From Agrococcus jejuensis (lineage in GTDB: Bacteria; Actinomycetota; Actinomycetes; Actinomycetales; Microbacteriaceae), in NCBI RefSeq assembly GCF_900099705.1, contig NZ_LT629695.1, positions 2,480,001-2,544,000 of the forward strand: a stretch of DNA of 64,000 nt. The letters are read 5' to 3'. The position numbers and the translations under genes were made by a program. This document shows, in pieces, positions 36,547 through 44,886 of the stretch. Position 1 is the stretch's first letter; every line of letters starts with the position of its first letter. The notes beneath the pieces were generated by a model. The model had not been told where the DNA came from, ran no database searches, and saw only the letters and a list, made by a program, of their open reading frames with translations.

Positions 36547-38043
36547 ATGACCCAGTACATCCTCGGCATCGACGAGGGCACGACGAGCGCCCGCGCCTTC
36601 GTGATCGACGAGTCCCTGAACGTGCTCGGCCTCGGGCAGGCGGAGCTGACGCAGATCTACCCCAAGGCCGGCTGGCTCGAGCACGACCCCATGCAGATCT
36701 GGCACACGCAGAAGGACGTCATGGAGCAGGCGCTGTCGCAGGCCGGCATCACCGCCGACCAGCTGACGGCCGTGGGCCTCACGAACCAGCGCGAGTCGGC
36801 GCTCGTGTGGGATCGCGAGACGGGCCGCCCCATCCACAACCTCATCGTGTGGGCGTCGCGGCACTCCGACGAGATCGTCGAGCGGTGGGTGGCGTCGGGC
36901 TTCGGCGAGCTCATCCAGGAGCGCACGGGGCTCGTGCCGGATGCGTTCTACGCCGCGTCGAAGATCCGGTGGATCCTCGACCACGTCGAGGGCGCGCAGG
37001 AGCGGGCCGAGCGCGGCGAGCTGCTCGCCGGCACCGTCGACACGTGGCTCATCTGGAACCTCACGGGCCGCGAGGTGTTCGCGACCGAGCCGTCGAACGC
37101 GTCGCAGACGATGCTCATGAACCTCGACACCGTCGACTGGGACGACGACCTGCTGCGCGAGATGCGCATCCCGCGCTCGATGCTGCCCGAGATCCGGAAC
37201 TCGGACTCGCACTTCGGCACGATCGAGGCGACGTTCGGCGCGCCCGTGCCGATCGCGTCGAACCTCGGCGACCAGCAGGCGGGCCTCTTCGGCCAGGCCG
37301 CGTTCCGCCAGGGCCAGGTGAAGATGACGTACGGCACCGCCGGCGTGCTGAACATCAACAACGGCGACACGCCGTTCCGCCCCGAGGGGCTCACGCCGAG
37401 CGCGGCGTGGAACGTGCAGGGCAACCTGCAGTACGAGACCGAGGGCGTCGTCTACGCCATGGGCAAGACGATGCAGTGGATGCGCGACGACCTGCAGCTC
37501 ATCCACGCAGCGCCGGACTCCGAGTGGTACGCGGGGCAGGTGCAGTCGACCGACGGCGTCTACCTCGTGCCCGCGTTCACGGGCCTCGCGGCACCCACGT
37601 GGGACCCGACCGCCCGCGCGGTGATCGTGGGCATGTCGAACGCGACGAACCGCCTGCACATCATCCGCGCCGCCGTGGAGTCGATGGTGTTCCAGACGCG
37701 CGACCTCGTCGAGGCGGCGGTGGCGGGATCGGGCTTCGCGATCCCCGAGCTGCGCGTCGACGGCGGCGCCGTGAAGAACAACCTGCTGTGCCAGCTGCAG
37801 GCCGACATCCTGGGCATCCCGGTGATCCGGCCGAAGAACTCGGAGGCGACGATCTTCGGCGCCATGCAGCTCGCGGGCCTCTCGACGGGCGTCTACAAGG
37901 ACCTCGCCGAGCTCGAGTCGCTCTACGCCGTCGACCGCGTCTTCGAGCCCGCGATGAGCCGCGACCAGGCCGACGCGCAGTACGCCGGCTGGACGGCCGC
38001 CCGCGACCTCACGAGGGGCTGGACGAGGAACGTGGCGGCGTAG
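36547..38043 (+). CDS. Glycerol-kinase-like FGGY polyol kinase, paralogue 2
   Basis: A 498-residue FGGY kinase closely related to its upstream neighbour; long stretches such as the LLAGTVDTWLIWNLTG segment are identical. The ATP and phosphate motifs and the catalytic Asp in GDQQAGLFGQ are intact. At the position of the glycerol-contacting Tyr of GlpK this copy has Phe 134 (PDAFYAASK), and the VWASRHS change is shared with paralogue 1. A Phe there suggests a different or relaxed polyol specificity (inference). It is followed by a large palindromic repeat. The two genes are a tandem duplication that has had time to diverge. Confidence 0.85.
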   Translation: MTQYILGIDEGTTSARAFVIDESLNVLGLGQAELTQIYPKAGWLEHDPMQIWHTQKDVMEQALSQAGITADQLTAVGLTNQRESALVWDRETGRPIHNLIVWASRHSDEIVERWVASGFGELIQERTGLVPDAFYAASKIRWILDHVEGAQERAERGELLAGTVDTWLIWNLTGREVFATEPSNASQTMLMNLDTVDWDDDLLREMRIPRSMLPEIRNSDSHFGTIEATFGAPVPIASNLGDQQAGLFGQAAFRQGQVKMTYGTAGVLNINNGDTPFRPEGLTPSAAWNVQGNLQYETEGVVYAMGKTMQWMRDDLQLIHAAPDSEWYAGQVQSTDGVYLVPAFTGLAAPTWDPTARAVIVGMSNATNRLHIIRAAVESMVFQTRDLVEAAVAGSGFAIPELRVDGGAVKNNLLCQLQADILGIPVIRPKNSEATIFGAMQLAGLSTGVYKDLAELESLYAVDRVFEPAMSRDQADAQYAGWTAARDLTRGWTRNVAA

Positions 38044-38124
38044 CGGCTCGGGTCGCTCCGAACCGCACCTCGAGGTACGAGCCGTCCCTTCGCTCCTTCG
38101 TCGTATCGGGGCGATCCCTCCCAA

Positions 38125-38241
38125 CCGCTCCTTGAGGTGCGAACGAAGTAAGCCTCGAAAGGAGCACGCGCGCAGCCCGGGACGATCCGTCTCGGCTGCG
38201 GCACCCTTCGAGGCTCACTTCGTTCGCACCTCAGGGAGCGG
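38125..38241. repeat. Large inverted repeat with 38-bp arms
   Basis: The left arm at 38125-38162 starts CCGCTCCTTGAGGTGCGAAC; the right arm at 38204-38241 is its reverse complement with three mismatches. The arms enclose about 41 bases. The element fills the gap between convergent genes and could fold into a very stable hairpin. A weaker related palindrome precedes it (about 38065-38110). Its end word CCTCAGGGAGCGG recurs at 31599 and 60321, so it belongs to a dispersed family. Confidence 0.85.
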
Positions 38242-38273
38242 TCTTGGGGACCACTCGTGGTGGTGGGGTGGCG

Positions 38274-38768
38274 TCAGCCCAACGACGCCGGCCGCCACCG
38301 CGTCACGACGTCGGTCGTCGCGGCGAGCACGGCGTCCACCGCGCCGCGGGCGTCGATGCGGCGAGACTCGAGCGAGGCAGTCTCGAGCGCGTACGAGAGC
38401 CGCAGCAGCGGCCCCAGCGCGCCGGGATCCTCCAGGTCGACGACCTCCGGCACCCACGTTGCGATCGACGCCAGCGACCGCACCCCGGCGAGGTGCTCCC
38501 GCAGCAGCTCCCGCGCGACGATCGCCACCGCCTCCTGGAACGTCATCGGCGCGAGGTCGATGCCGAGCGCGGCGTACGCGCTCGCGATCGTCGCGTCGAC
38601 GACCGAGGGCGTCTCGTCGGGATGCATCGCGGCGAGCGCCGTGACGCGCTCGTCGTCGATGACGTCGAGCAGCGCCATCGTCGCGGCGTCGATCGCAGGC
38701 TGCACGGCGCCGAGCACGAGCCGGTGCGCGTGCGCACGCGCGCAGGCGTCGGCGGTCGCAGGATGCAT
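38274..38768 (-). CDS. Hypothetical protein, all-helical
   Basis: A 164-residue protein predicted to be mostly helical, with long Ala/Leu-rich stretches (AVQPAIDAATMALLDVIDDE, EAVAIVARELLREHLAG, LGPLLRLSYALETASL) and few aromatic residues. I recognise no motif. The ATG at 38768 begins MHPATADACARAHAHRL after a GGTGGGA sequence; an open frame continues upstream but overlaps the alcohol dehydrogenase tail in the wrong frame. It lies 43 bases downstream of the zinc dehydrogenase gene on the same strand and could be its operon partner. Nothing in the sequence suggests a specific function. Confidence 0.5.
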   Translation of the reverse strand: MHPATADACARAHAHRLVLGAVQPAIDAATMALLDVIDDERVTALAAMHPDETPSVVDATIASAYAALGIDLAPMTFQEAVAIVARELLREHLAGVRSLASIATWVPEVVDLEDPGALGPLLRLSYALETASLESRRIDARGAVDAVLAATTDVVTRWRPASLG

Positions 38769-38811
38769 GCGCTCATCCCACCACGCGTGCGCCCCCAGCT
38801 GGTGGGGAGCG

Positions 38812-39837
38812 CTACGGCGCCACGTCGAAGACGACCTTCTCGCCGCGGGCGACGCGATCGAGGCCGTCGGCCCACGACTCGAGGGGGAGGCGGGCCGAGA
38901 TGAGCGGCTCGACCCGCACGGCGCCCGACGCCATGAGCGCGAGCGCCGTGCGGTAGCTCGACGGGCGCTTGCCGCGCGAGCCCACGATCTCGAGCTCGTG
39001 GTGGATGAGCCGGTCGACGTCGAACGCCGGCGCGGTCTGGAAGAACGCGACGAGCACGAGCCGACCGCCGCGCCGCAGCAGCGGCAGCGAGGACTCCGCG
39101 ACCGACGTCGCCCCCGAGCACTCGAACACCGAGTGCGCGCCGCGGCCATCCGTCAGCGAGGCGACGATCGTCTCGAGGTCCTCGGTCTCGGCATCCACCA
39201 CCACGTCGACGCCCGCGTTCCGTGCCCTCGCGAGCGACGCCGCGTGCCGCGAGCGCCCCACGAGCACGACCGTCGCGCCCACCGCCCGAGCGACGCGGGC
39301 GCAGAGCTGTCCGATCGCGCCGGGCCCGATCACGACGACGACCTCGCCGACGAGCGACGGCGACTGCTCGACGACGGCGTGCACCGCGATCGCGAGCGGC
39401 TCGGTCAGTGCGGCCTCGACGAGCGAGACGGCGTCGGGCAGCACGTGGATCGCCCGCTCGGGCATCGCGATGCGGTCGGCGAGCGCGCCGTCGGCCGTCG
39501 TGCCGATCCCCTTCCGGTTCGGGCACCGGTTGTACTGCTCGGTGCGGCACGCGTCGCAGCGCATGCAGAGGTACGCATCCGTCTCGAACGTCACGCGGTC
39601 GCCCACCCGCAGGTCGTCGCGCACGCCGCCGGGCGCGATCGCCGCGATGCGACCGGAGGCCTCGTGGCCGAGCGTGCGCGTGCCGGTGCCCACGTCGTGG
39701 CCGCCGTCGAGCGCGGCGCGGTCGGTGCCGCAGACGGCGGCGTGGGCGACGTCGACGAGCACGTGCCCGGGCTCGAGCTCGGGCTCCGGCACCTCCTCGA
39801 TGCCGACGCCTGCTGCATGCTTCACGAGCGCTCGCAT
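38812..39837 (-). CDS. Zinc-dependent alcohol/polyol dehydrogenase (MDR family)
   Basis: A 341-residue medium-chain dehydrogenase. The catalytic zinc Cys is in AAVCGTDRAAL and the His-Glu pair in TLGHEASG. The four structural-zinc Cys lie in CMRCDACRTEQYNRC. The NAD(P)-binding Rossmann motif is VVVIGPGAIGQLCARVA. Enzymes of this type oxidise secondary alcohols or polyols such as sorbitol, threitol or galactitol to ketoses. ATG 39837 has GGAG upstream; the 19 residues upstream in frame lack homology. It is divergent from the EryA-like kinase gene, with an operator-like motif between them, so it may oxidise a pathway polyol. Confidence 0.9.
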   Translation of the reverse strand: MRALVKHAAGVGIEEVPEPELEPGHVLVDVAHAAVCGTDRAALDGGHDVGTGTRTLGHEASGRIAAIAPGGVRDDLRVGDRVTFETDAYLCMRCDACRTEQYNRCPNRKGIGTTADGALADRIAMPERAIHVLPDAVSLVEAALTEPLAIAVHAVVEQSPSLVGEVVVVIGPGAIGQLCARVARAVGATVVLVGRSRHAASLARARNAGVDVVVDAETEDLETIVASLTDGRGAHSVFECSGATSVAESSLPLLRRGGRLVLVAFFQTAPAFDVDRLIHHELEIVGSRGKRPSSYRTALALMASGAVRVEPLISARLPLESWADGLDRVARGEKVVFDVAP

Positions 39838-39905
39838 GGGTTCGCTCCTTCGCGATCGATGCCCCGTCGGGGGATGCCCATCCCCATCCTGCATGTGGGA
39901 CTAGA

Positions 39906-39923
39906 GACAAGTCCATACATGTC
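39906..39923. promoter_or_regulatory. Candidate GntR operator C between the zinc dehydrogenase and the EryA-like kinase
   Basis: GACAAGTCCATACATGTC is an imperfect palindrome (GACA-GT and AC-TGTC arms), followed by TATATG. It contains GACAAGTC, the complement of the GACTTGTC half-site at 43948-43955. Its position between divergent genes fits control of both. Confidence 0.6.
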
Positions 39924-40003
39924 TATATGATTGCCGACAGTCGCGCACCGCCGCCCGGCGGCGCCCGGCCCAGATCAGACCTCAACGACGAGGAGGAGCC
40001 CCG

Positions 40004-41611
40004 ATGGGCGAGTACATCCTGGGAATCGACGCCGGCACGTCCGTGCTCAAGGCCGCGGTCTTCGACCGCGCAGGCACCGAGCTCTCGCGCGGCGCCCACA
40101 GCGTCGGCATCGACAGCCCCGAGCCGCACCTGGCCGAGGAGGACATGGACCAGGTGTGGGAGGCCGCGGCCGACGCCATCAAGGACGCGATCGCCGGCTC
40201 CGGCGTCGACGCGAGCGAGATCGTCGCCGTGTCGGTCACGGGTCAGGGCGACGGCGTGTGGCTCGTCGACACCGCGACCGGCCGCCCCAAGGGCCCCGCG
40301 ATCCTGTGGACCGACGGTCGTGCAGGCGGCATCATCGACGACTGGTACGCGAACGGCACCGTCACGAGCCAGTTCGCCATCACCGGCACCGGCCCCTACG
40401 CCGGCACGACCTCGGCCGTGCTGCGCTGGCGTGCCGACAACGAGCCCGAGGTGCTCGAGGGCGCCACGACGCTCTGGTGCAAGGACTGGGTCGAGTACAA
40501 CCTCACGGGCGACCTCTCGACCGACCCCTCCGACGCGAGCCTCTCGGGCATCGACACCGCCGGCCGCCAGTGGTCGAAGCAGGTGAACACGATCTGGGGC
40601 ATCGACCGCGTCGGCTCCGTGCTGCCGCCCATCAAGGCGCCGACCGACCTCTCCGGCACCGTCACCGAGGCCGCCTCGGCGCGCACGGGCCTCACGGCAG
40701 GCACGCCCGTCTACAAGGGCCAGATGGACATCACCGCCTCGTCGCTCGGCGTCGGCGTCGTGCGCCCCGGCGACTGCATGGCCGTCATCGGCACCGCGGG
40801 CATCGTCACGGTCTGCACCGACGACCTCTCGAAGGGCTTCGAGCCGCAGGACGTGGGCTGGACGATCCCGCACGGCCCCGACACGTGGGTGCGTGCCATG
40901 GGCATGAACTCGTGCACGCCGAACCTCGACTGGTTCCTGCGCGAGTTCGGCGCGGCGTTCGAGGCGGATGCCGCTGCAGCCGGCCAGGGCCTGTTCGCGC
41001 ACCTCGAGGAGCGCATCCTCGCCACGCCCATCGGTGCGCGCGGCGTCATCTTCCACGGCTACCTCGCGCCCGGTGGCGAGCGCGCGCCGTTCGTGAAGCC
41101 CTCCGCCCGCGGCTCGTTCTCGGGCCTCACCGGCACGCACGACCGCAGCGACATGCTGCGCGCCATCTACGAGGGCGTCGCCTACGGCATCCGCGACTGC
41201 CTCGACTCCATCCCCACGGTGGTCGAGACGGTGCGCCTGGCGGGCGGCGGCGCGAACAGCGCCGTCTGGTGCCAGATCTTCGCCGACGTGCTCGGCCGCC
41301 GCATCATCGTGCCCGCGGGCTCGGAGTTCGGCGCCAAGGGCGCGGCGATCGTCGCGGGCGTCGGCTCGGGCGTCTACGCCAGCTACGCCGAGGGTGCGGA
41401 TGCGACGGTCGAGATCGTGCGCGAGTACGAGCCCGACCTCGAGAAGACCGCGGTCTACACCGAGCTCTTCACCGCCTACCGCGCCATCCGCGAGGCGAAC
41501 GCGAAGGTCTGGGACCAGCTGCAGGTCGCGACGCGGACGGCGGCGGCGTACGCTGCGGCCACGAAGCAGCAGGCGGGCGCGACGGAGCAGCCCGAGCCCA
41601 TCGCCGTCTGA
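40004..41611 (+). CDS. FGGY-family carbohydrate kinase (erythritol kinase EryA-like)
   Basis: A 535-residue kinase. It opens GEYILGIDAGTSVLKAAVFD, the start typical of EryA/LyxK-type kinases rather than of GlpK (GTTS). Other motifs are SVTGQGDGVWLVD, KGQMDITASSLG with the catalytic Asp region, VIGTAGIV and LAGGGANSAVWCQIFAD. It should phosphorylate a linear polyol or ketose with ATP in the cytosol. Erythritol or a related tetritol is the closest guess by sequence feel and by its neighbours. The ATG follows GAGGAGGAG. The last 30 residues are an Ala/Gln-rich tail. A strong hairpin separates it from the next gene. Confidence 0.82.
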   Translation: MGEYILGIDAGTSVLKAAVFDRAGTELSRGAHSVGIDSPEPHLAEEDMDQVWEAAADAIKDAIAGSGVDASEIVAVSVTGQGDGVWLVDTATGRPKGPAILWTDGRAGGIIDDWYANGTVTSQFAITGTGPYAGTTSAVLRWRADNEPEVLEGATTLWCKDWVEYNLTGDLSTDPSDASLSGIDTAGRQWSKQVNTIWGIDRVGSVLPPIKAPTDLSGTVTEAASARTGLTAGTPVYKGQMDITASSLGVGVVRPGDCMAVIGTAGIVTVCTDDLSKGFEPQDVGWTIPHGPDTWVRAMGMNSCTPNLDWFLREFGAAFEADAAAAGQGLFAHLEERILATPIGARGVIFHGYLAPGGERAPFVKPSARGSFSGLTGTHDRSDMLRAIYEGVAYGIRDCLDSIPTVVETVRLAGGGANSAVWCQIFADVLGRRIIVPAGSEFGAKGAAIVAGVGSGVYASYAEGADATVEIVREYEPDLEKTAVYTELFTAYRAIREANAKVWDQLQVATRTAAAYAAATKQQAGATEQPEPIAV

Positions 41612-41621
41612 CCCATCCATC

Positions 41622-41654
41622 GACCGGCCGGCCCTGCTGCAGGGCCGGCCGGTC
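41622..41654 (+). terminator. Hairpin after the EryA-like kinase gene
   Basis: A perfect 15-bp stem (GACCGGCCGGCCCTG with CAGGGCCGGCCGGTC) closes a CTG loop 11 bases past the stop. It is a likely terminator or attenuator ahead of the HAD-IIA/AraM-like pair. Confidence 0.75.
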
Positions 41655-41686
41655 GCACGATCCGAAGCGAAGGAGCTTCCGACGCC

Positions 41687-42535
41687 ATGACGGAGCCGAC
41701 CCCCATCGACGCCATCGACGAGTTCGACGCGTACCTGTTCGACCTCGACGGCACGATCTACCTCGGCGAGGGCCTGCTGCCCGGCGCCCAGCGCCTCGTG
41801 GAGACGCTGCGCGCGCACGGCAAGCGCGTGCTCTTCTGCAGCAACAACCCCACGAAGTCGCCGCAGGACTACGCCGACCGCCTTGCGCGCCTCGGCCTGC
41901 CGACGCCGGTGGAGGACGTGTACACGAGCCTCGTCGCGACGGTGCACTGGATCGAGCGCGAGATGCCGGGCAAGGTCGTCTTCCCCATCGGCGAGCAGCC
42001 GCTCGTCGACGCGCTCGCCGCGGCGGGCATCCCCATGAGCGACGACCCCGAGCGCATCGACCTCGTCATCTCGTCGTACGACCGCACGTTCGAGTACCGC
42101 AAGCTGCAGATCGCGTTCGACGCGCTGTGGTTCCACGAGCGCGCCCGGCTCGTCACGACGAATCCCGACCGCTTCTGCCCGTTCCCGGGCGGCAGGGGAG
42201 AGCCGGATGCGGCGTGCATCACCGCCGCGATCACGGCGGGCACGCAGGTGGAGTGCGAGGCGGTGTTCGGCAAGCCGTCGAAGGACCTCTTCGACATCAT
42301 CCAGCGCGACACGGGCATCGACCCGGCGCGCACGGTCATGGTGGGTGACCGCCTCTCGACCGACATGCTCTTCGCCCGCAACTCGGGCATCGCGTCGGCG
42401 CTCGTCATGACGGGCGAGACCGACGACGCCATGCTCGCGGCCGCGCCCGACGAGCACCGCCCCGACATCGTGCTGGGGCGCATCGACCACCTCGTCGACG
42501 CGTTCGTCGACGCCGATCGGGAGGCCCGCGCATGA
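41687..42535 (+). CDS. HAD-IIA sugar phosphatase (AraL/NagD-like)
   Basis: A 282-residue HAD hydrolase. Motif I LFDLDGTIYLGEGLLPGA and motif II FCSNNPTKSPQDYADRL are the standard class IIA signatures, VFGKPSKDLFD holds the catalytic Lys, and VMVGDRLSTDMLFARNSGI is motif III/IV. AraL and NagD remove phosphate from sugar phosphates and phosphoglycolate-like waste. The ATG follows AAGGAG. It overlaps the downstream AraM-like gene by four bases. The same two families are neighbours in the Bacillus arabinose operon (araL, araM), which supports a true pair handling glycerol 1-phosphate or related phosphates. Confidence 0.88.
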   Translation: MTEPTPIDAIDEFDAYLFDLDGTIYLGEGLLPGAQRLVETLRAHGKRVLFCSNNPTKSPQDYADRLARLGLPTPVEDVYTSLVATVHWIEREMPGKVVFPIGEQPLVDALAAAGIPMSDDPERIDLVISSYDRTFEYRKLQIAFDALWFHERARLVTTNPDRFCPFPGGRGEPDAACITAAITAGTQVECEAVFGKPSKDLFDIIQRDTGIDPARTVMVGDRLSTDMLFARNSGIASALVMTGETDDAMLAAAPDEHRPDIVLGRIDHLVDAFVDADREARA

Positions 42536-43890
42536 CGGATCTCGCGCGCGCCTCGCTCGAGCACTCGGGCGGCGCCATGACCACGACGTCGCGGCCCGGT
42601 GCGCTCGACGCCGTCGGCTCGCTCGCCGCGTCGCTGCTCGCGGGCGGCTCGGTCGTGCTGCTGGGCGACGGCGTGCCGAAGTGCGTCGGCGGCGACGACG
42701 TCGACGCGCGCGTCGAGGCGCAGCTCGCCGAGCGCTACGAGCTGCGGCACGTCGTCGCGCCCGCGGGCGCGCACGGCGTCGTGCTCGACGAGTCGACGGT
42801 GGATGCGACCGCAGCGGACGCCGAGGGCGCCGAGCTCATCGTCTCGGTCGGCTCGGGCACCGTCACCGACCTCGCGAAGGTCGTCGGCGCCCGCCTGGCC
42901 GTGCCCGTCGTCGCGGTGCAGACCGCCGCATCCGTCAACGGCTTCGCCGACTCCCTGTCGGTGCTCGTGCAGAAGGGTGCGAAGCGCACCTCGCCGAGCG
43001 CGTGGCCCGCCGCCCTCGTCATCGACCACGACGTGCTCGCCGACGCCCCCGACCGCCTCACGCGCTCGGGCGTCGGCGACGCCGTCGCCGTGTGGACGTC
43101 GCCGGCCGATTGGTACCTCGCGTGCGCTCTCGGCGTCGACCCCGGCCCGTACTCGGATGCGTTCACGGCACCGGTGCGCGACGCGGTCGTCGCGATGACG
43201 GCGCCCGAGGCGACCGACGCCGAGCGCATGTCGGGGCTCGTCGACGCGCTCACGCTGGGCGGCCTCATGATCGGCGCCGCCGGCTCGACGGCGCCGCTGT
43301 CGGGCTGCGAGCACCTGCTGAGCCACGTGCTCGACATGCGAGCGATGGCCGAGCACGTCGAGCACGACCTGCACGGCGCCCAGGTGGGCGTCGCGAGCGT
43401 CGTCGCCGCCGCGCTGTGGGACGTCGCGCTGCACGACGAGCGCATCCTCGACGTGTCGGTCGACGACTTGGCACCGCCCGCCGACCTGCGCGAGCGCGTG
43501 CTCGCGACGTGGGCGCCCGTCGATCCGTCGGGCGCGCTGGGCGAGGAGTGCTGGATCGCCGTCGAGCGCAAGGTCGTCCGCTGGCAGGAGCAGCGCGGCG
43601 GCGTCGCGGCGTTCCTCGCCGACCGCGAGCGGCACCGCGGCGAGCTCGAGCGCCTCGCGGGCGACCCCGCGTCGTGCGCGGCGGCGCTCGCGGCCTGGGG
43701 CGCGCCGACCACGTTCTCGGCGCTCACGCCGTCGGTGGACGCCGACCGTGCGCGCTGGGCGCTCGCAGCGCTGCCGTTCATGCGCGACCGCATGACGCTC
43801 GCCGACCTCCTGCTGTTCGCGGGCCGGTGGGACGACGCGCTCGTCGAGCGCGTGCTGGCGCGGGCAGGGGAGGCGGGTGGCGGCCTCTGA
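42532..43890 (+). CDS. sn-Glycerol-1-phosphate dehydrogenase-like protein (AraM/EgsA family)
   Basis: A 452-residue protein of the iron-alcohol-dehydrogenase/dehydroquinate-synthase fold. The NAD(P)-binding GSGTVTDLAKVVGARL, the following VAVQTAASVNGFADSLSVL and the metal-ligand region SGCEHLLSHVLDM (with a second His further on in DLHGAQVGVA) match AraM-type glycerol-1-phosphate dehydrogenases. These reduce dihydroxyacetone phosphate to sn-glycerol 1-phosphate, or the reverse. It starts at ATG 42532 within the stop of the preceding phosphatase gene. The C-terminal 130 residues look helical, as in AraM. In this cluster it may act on a polyol 1-phosphate; the true substrate is unknown. Confidence 0.85.
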   Translation: MTDLARASLEHSGGAMTTTSRPGALDAVGSLAASLLAGGSVVLLGDGVPKCVGGDDVDARVEAQLAERYELRHVVAPAGAHGVVLDESTVDATAADAEGAELIVSVGSGTVTDLAKVVGARLAVPVVAVQTAASVNGFADSLSVLVQKGAKRTSPSAWPAALVIDHDVLADAPDRLTRSGVGDAVAVWTSPADWYLACALGVDPGPYSDAFTAPVRDAVVAMTAPEATDAERMSGLVDALTLGGLMIGAAGSTAPLSGCEHLLSHVLDMRAMAEHVEHDLHGAQVGVASVVAAALWDVALHDERILDVSVDDLAPPADLRERVLATWAPVDPSGALGEECWIAVERKVVRWQEQRGGVAAFLADRERHRGELERLAGDPASCAAALAAWGAPTTFSALTPSVDADRARWALAALPFMRDRMTLADLLLFAGRWDDALVERVLARAGEAGGGL

Positions 43891-43940
43891 GCCGCGCCCG
43901 ACGCCGCGACCCGCCACAGGATTGGCTGAGTTGTCCAGTG

Positions 43941-43955
43941 TTGTATAGACTTGTC
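43941..43955. promoter_or_regulatory. Candidate GntR operator D before the aldolase gene
   Basis: TTGTATAGACTTGTC is the clearest copy of the cluster motif; 13 of its 14 first bases match TTGTATAGAGTTGT at 49237. TATAGA can be the -10 box, with TTGGCT 16 bases upstream as the -35. It lies 58 bases before the aldolase start. Confidence 0.65.
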
Positions 43956-44013
43956 ATGGAGACAGACCCGGCACCGGGCGACGATGCCCGTGACGCAAGG
44001 AGGAGATGGTCCG

Positions 44014-44886
44014 ATGGCCTTCGCTAGCACCCGCGAGCTCTGCCTCGCCGCACGCACCGACGGGTACGCCGTCCCCGCCGTCAACATCGTCGACGGCCTC
44101 TCGATCGCCTCGGCGGTCAAGGCGGCCGACTCGGTCGGCTCGCCCATCATCCTGCAGACGTCGGTGAAGACGGTGCAGTACTTCGGCGCGGCCGTGCTCG
44201 CCTCGGCAGCGCAGGCCGCGGCCGACGCCGCCTCCGTGCCCGTCGCCCTGCACCTCGACCACTGCCCGCAGCGCGCCGTCATCACCGAGGCCATCGCGCA
44301 CGGCTGGTCGTCGGTGCTCTTCGACGCCTCCGACCGCGACTTCGCGACGGCCGTCGCCGAGACCGGCGAGGTCGTCGCCGAGGCGCACGCCGCGGGCGTC
44401 GACGTCGAGAGCGAGATCGAGAACATCGTGGGCGTCGAGGACGGCGTCGGCTCCGACGACCCGAACGTGCACTTCTACGCCGACGACGAGCTCGTGCGCG
44501 TCGCGACCGAGACGGGCACCGACCTCATGGCGCCCGCGCTCGGCACGGCGCACGGCCTCTACAAGGCATCGCCCGTGCTGCTCGTCGACCGCGTCGCGCG
44601 CCTGACGGCCCTCACCGACATCCCCGTCGTGCTGCACGGCGGCACGGGCCTGTCGGCCGAGGAGTTCCAGGCGTTCATCGACGCGGGCGTCTCGAAGATC
44701 AACATCTCGACGGCCGTGAAGCTCGCCTACATGCACGCGTCGCGCGACCACCTCGCCGAGGCCGAGCGCACGGGCAAGTGGGAGCCCGTCAAGCTGTTCG
44801 ACCAGATCGGCGCCGCGGTCGAGCAGGCCGTGCTGCAGCACATCGAGCTCTTCGGCTCGGCACGCCGCTCGGCGGTGCCCGCATGA
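44014..44886 (+). CDS. Class II (zinc) ketose-bisphosphate aldolase
   Basis: A 290-residue class II aldolase of the FBA/GatY/KbaY superfamily. Zinc ligands are visible in HLDHCPQ (with the catalytic Asp), the later GTAHGLYK and VLHGGTGLS; the phosphate-binding SKINISTAVK is conserved. It cleaves fructose- or tagatose-type ketose bisphosphates, or condenses dihydroxyacetone phosphate with an aldehyde. GYAVPAVNIVDGLSI near the N-terminus corresponds to the FAVPAFN motif of FBA. ATG 44014 has AGGAGGA upstream. The gene overlaps the CbbY-like phosphatase gene by four bases (ATGA), so they form an operon behind operator D. Confidence 0.9.
   Translation: MAFASTRELCLAARTDGYAVPAVNIVDGLSIASAVKAADSVGSPIILQTSVKTVQYFGAAVLASAAQAAADAASVPVALHLDHCPQRAVITEAIAHGWSSVLFDASDRDFATAVAETGEVVAEAHAAGVDVESEIENIVGVEDGVGSDDPNVHFYADDELVRVATETGTDLMAPALGTAHGLYKASPVLLVDRVARLTALTDIPVVLHGGTGLSAEEFQAFIDAGVSKINISTAVKLAYMHASRDHLAEAERTGKWEPVKLFDQIGAAVEQAVLQHIELFGSARRSAVPA

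Noticed and set aside
34939..38043. Calling both kinases GlpK with the gene symbol glpK
   Set aside because: The polyol-pocket motif differs from known GlpK and the second copy lacks the contacting Tyr, so glycerol specificity is not assured.
34852..38124. A minus-strand open frame of about 1090 codons opposite the two GlpK-like genes
   Set aside because: It mirrors the tandem kinases; its internal repetition only reflects their duplication. The sense frames carry all kinase motifs.
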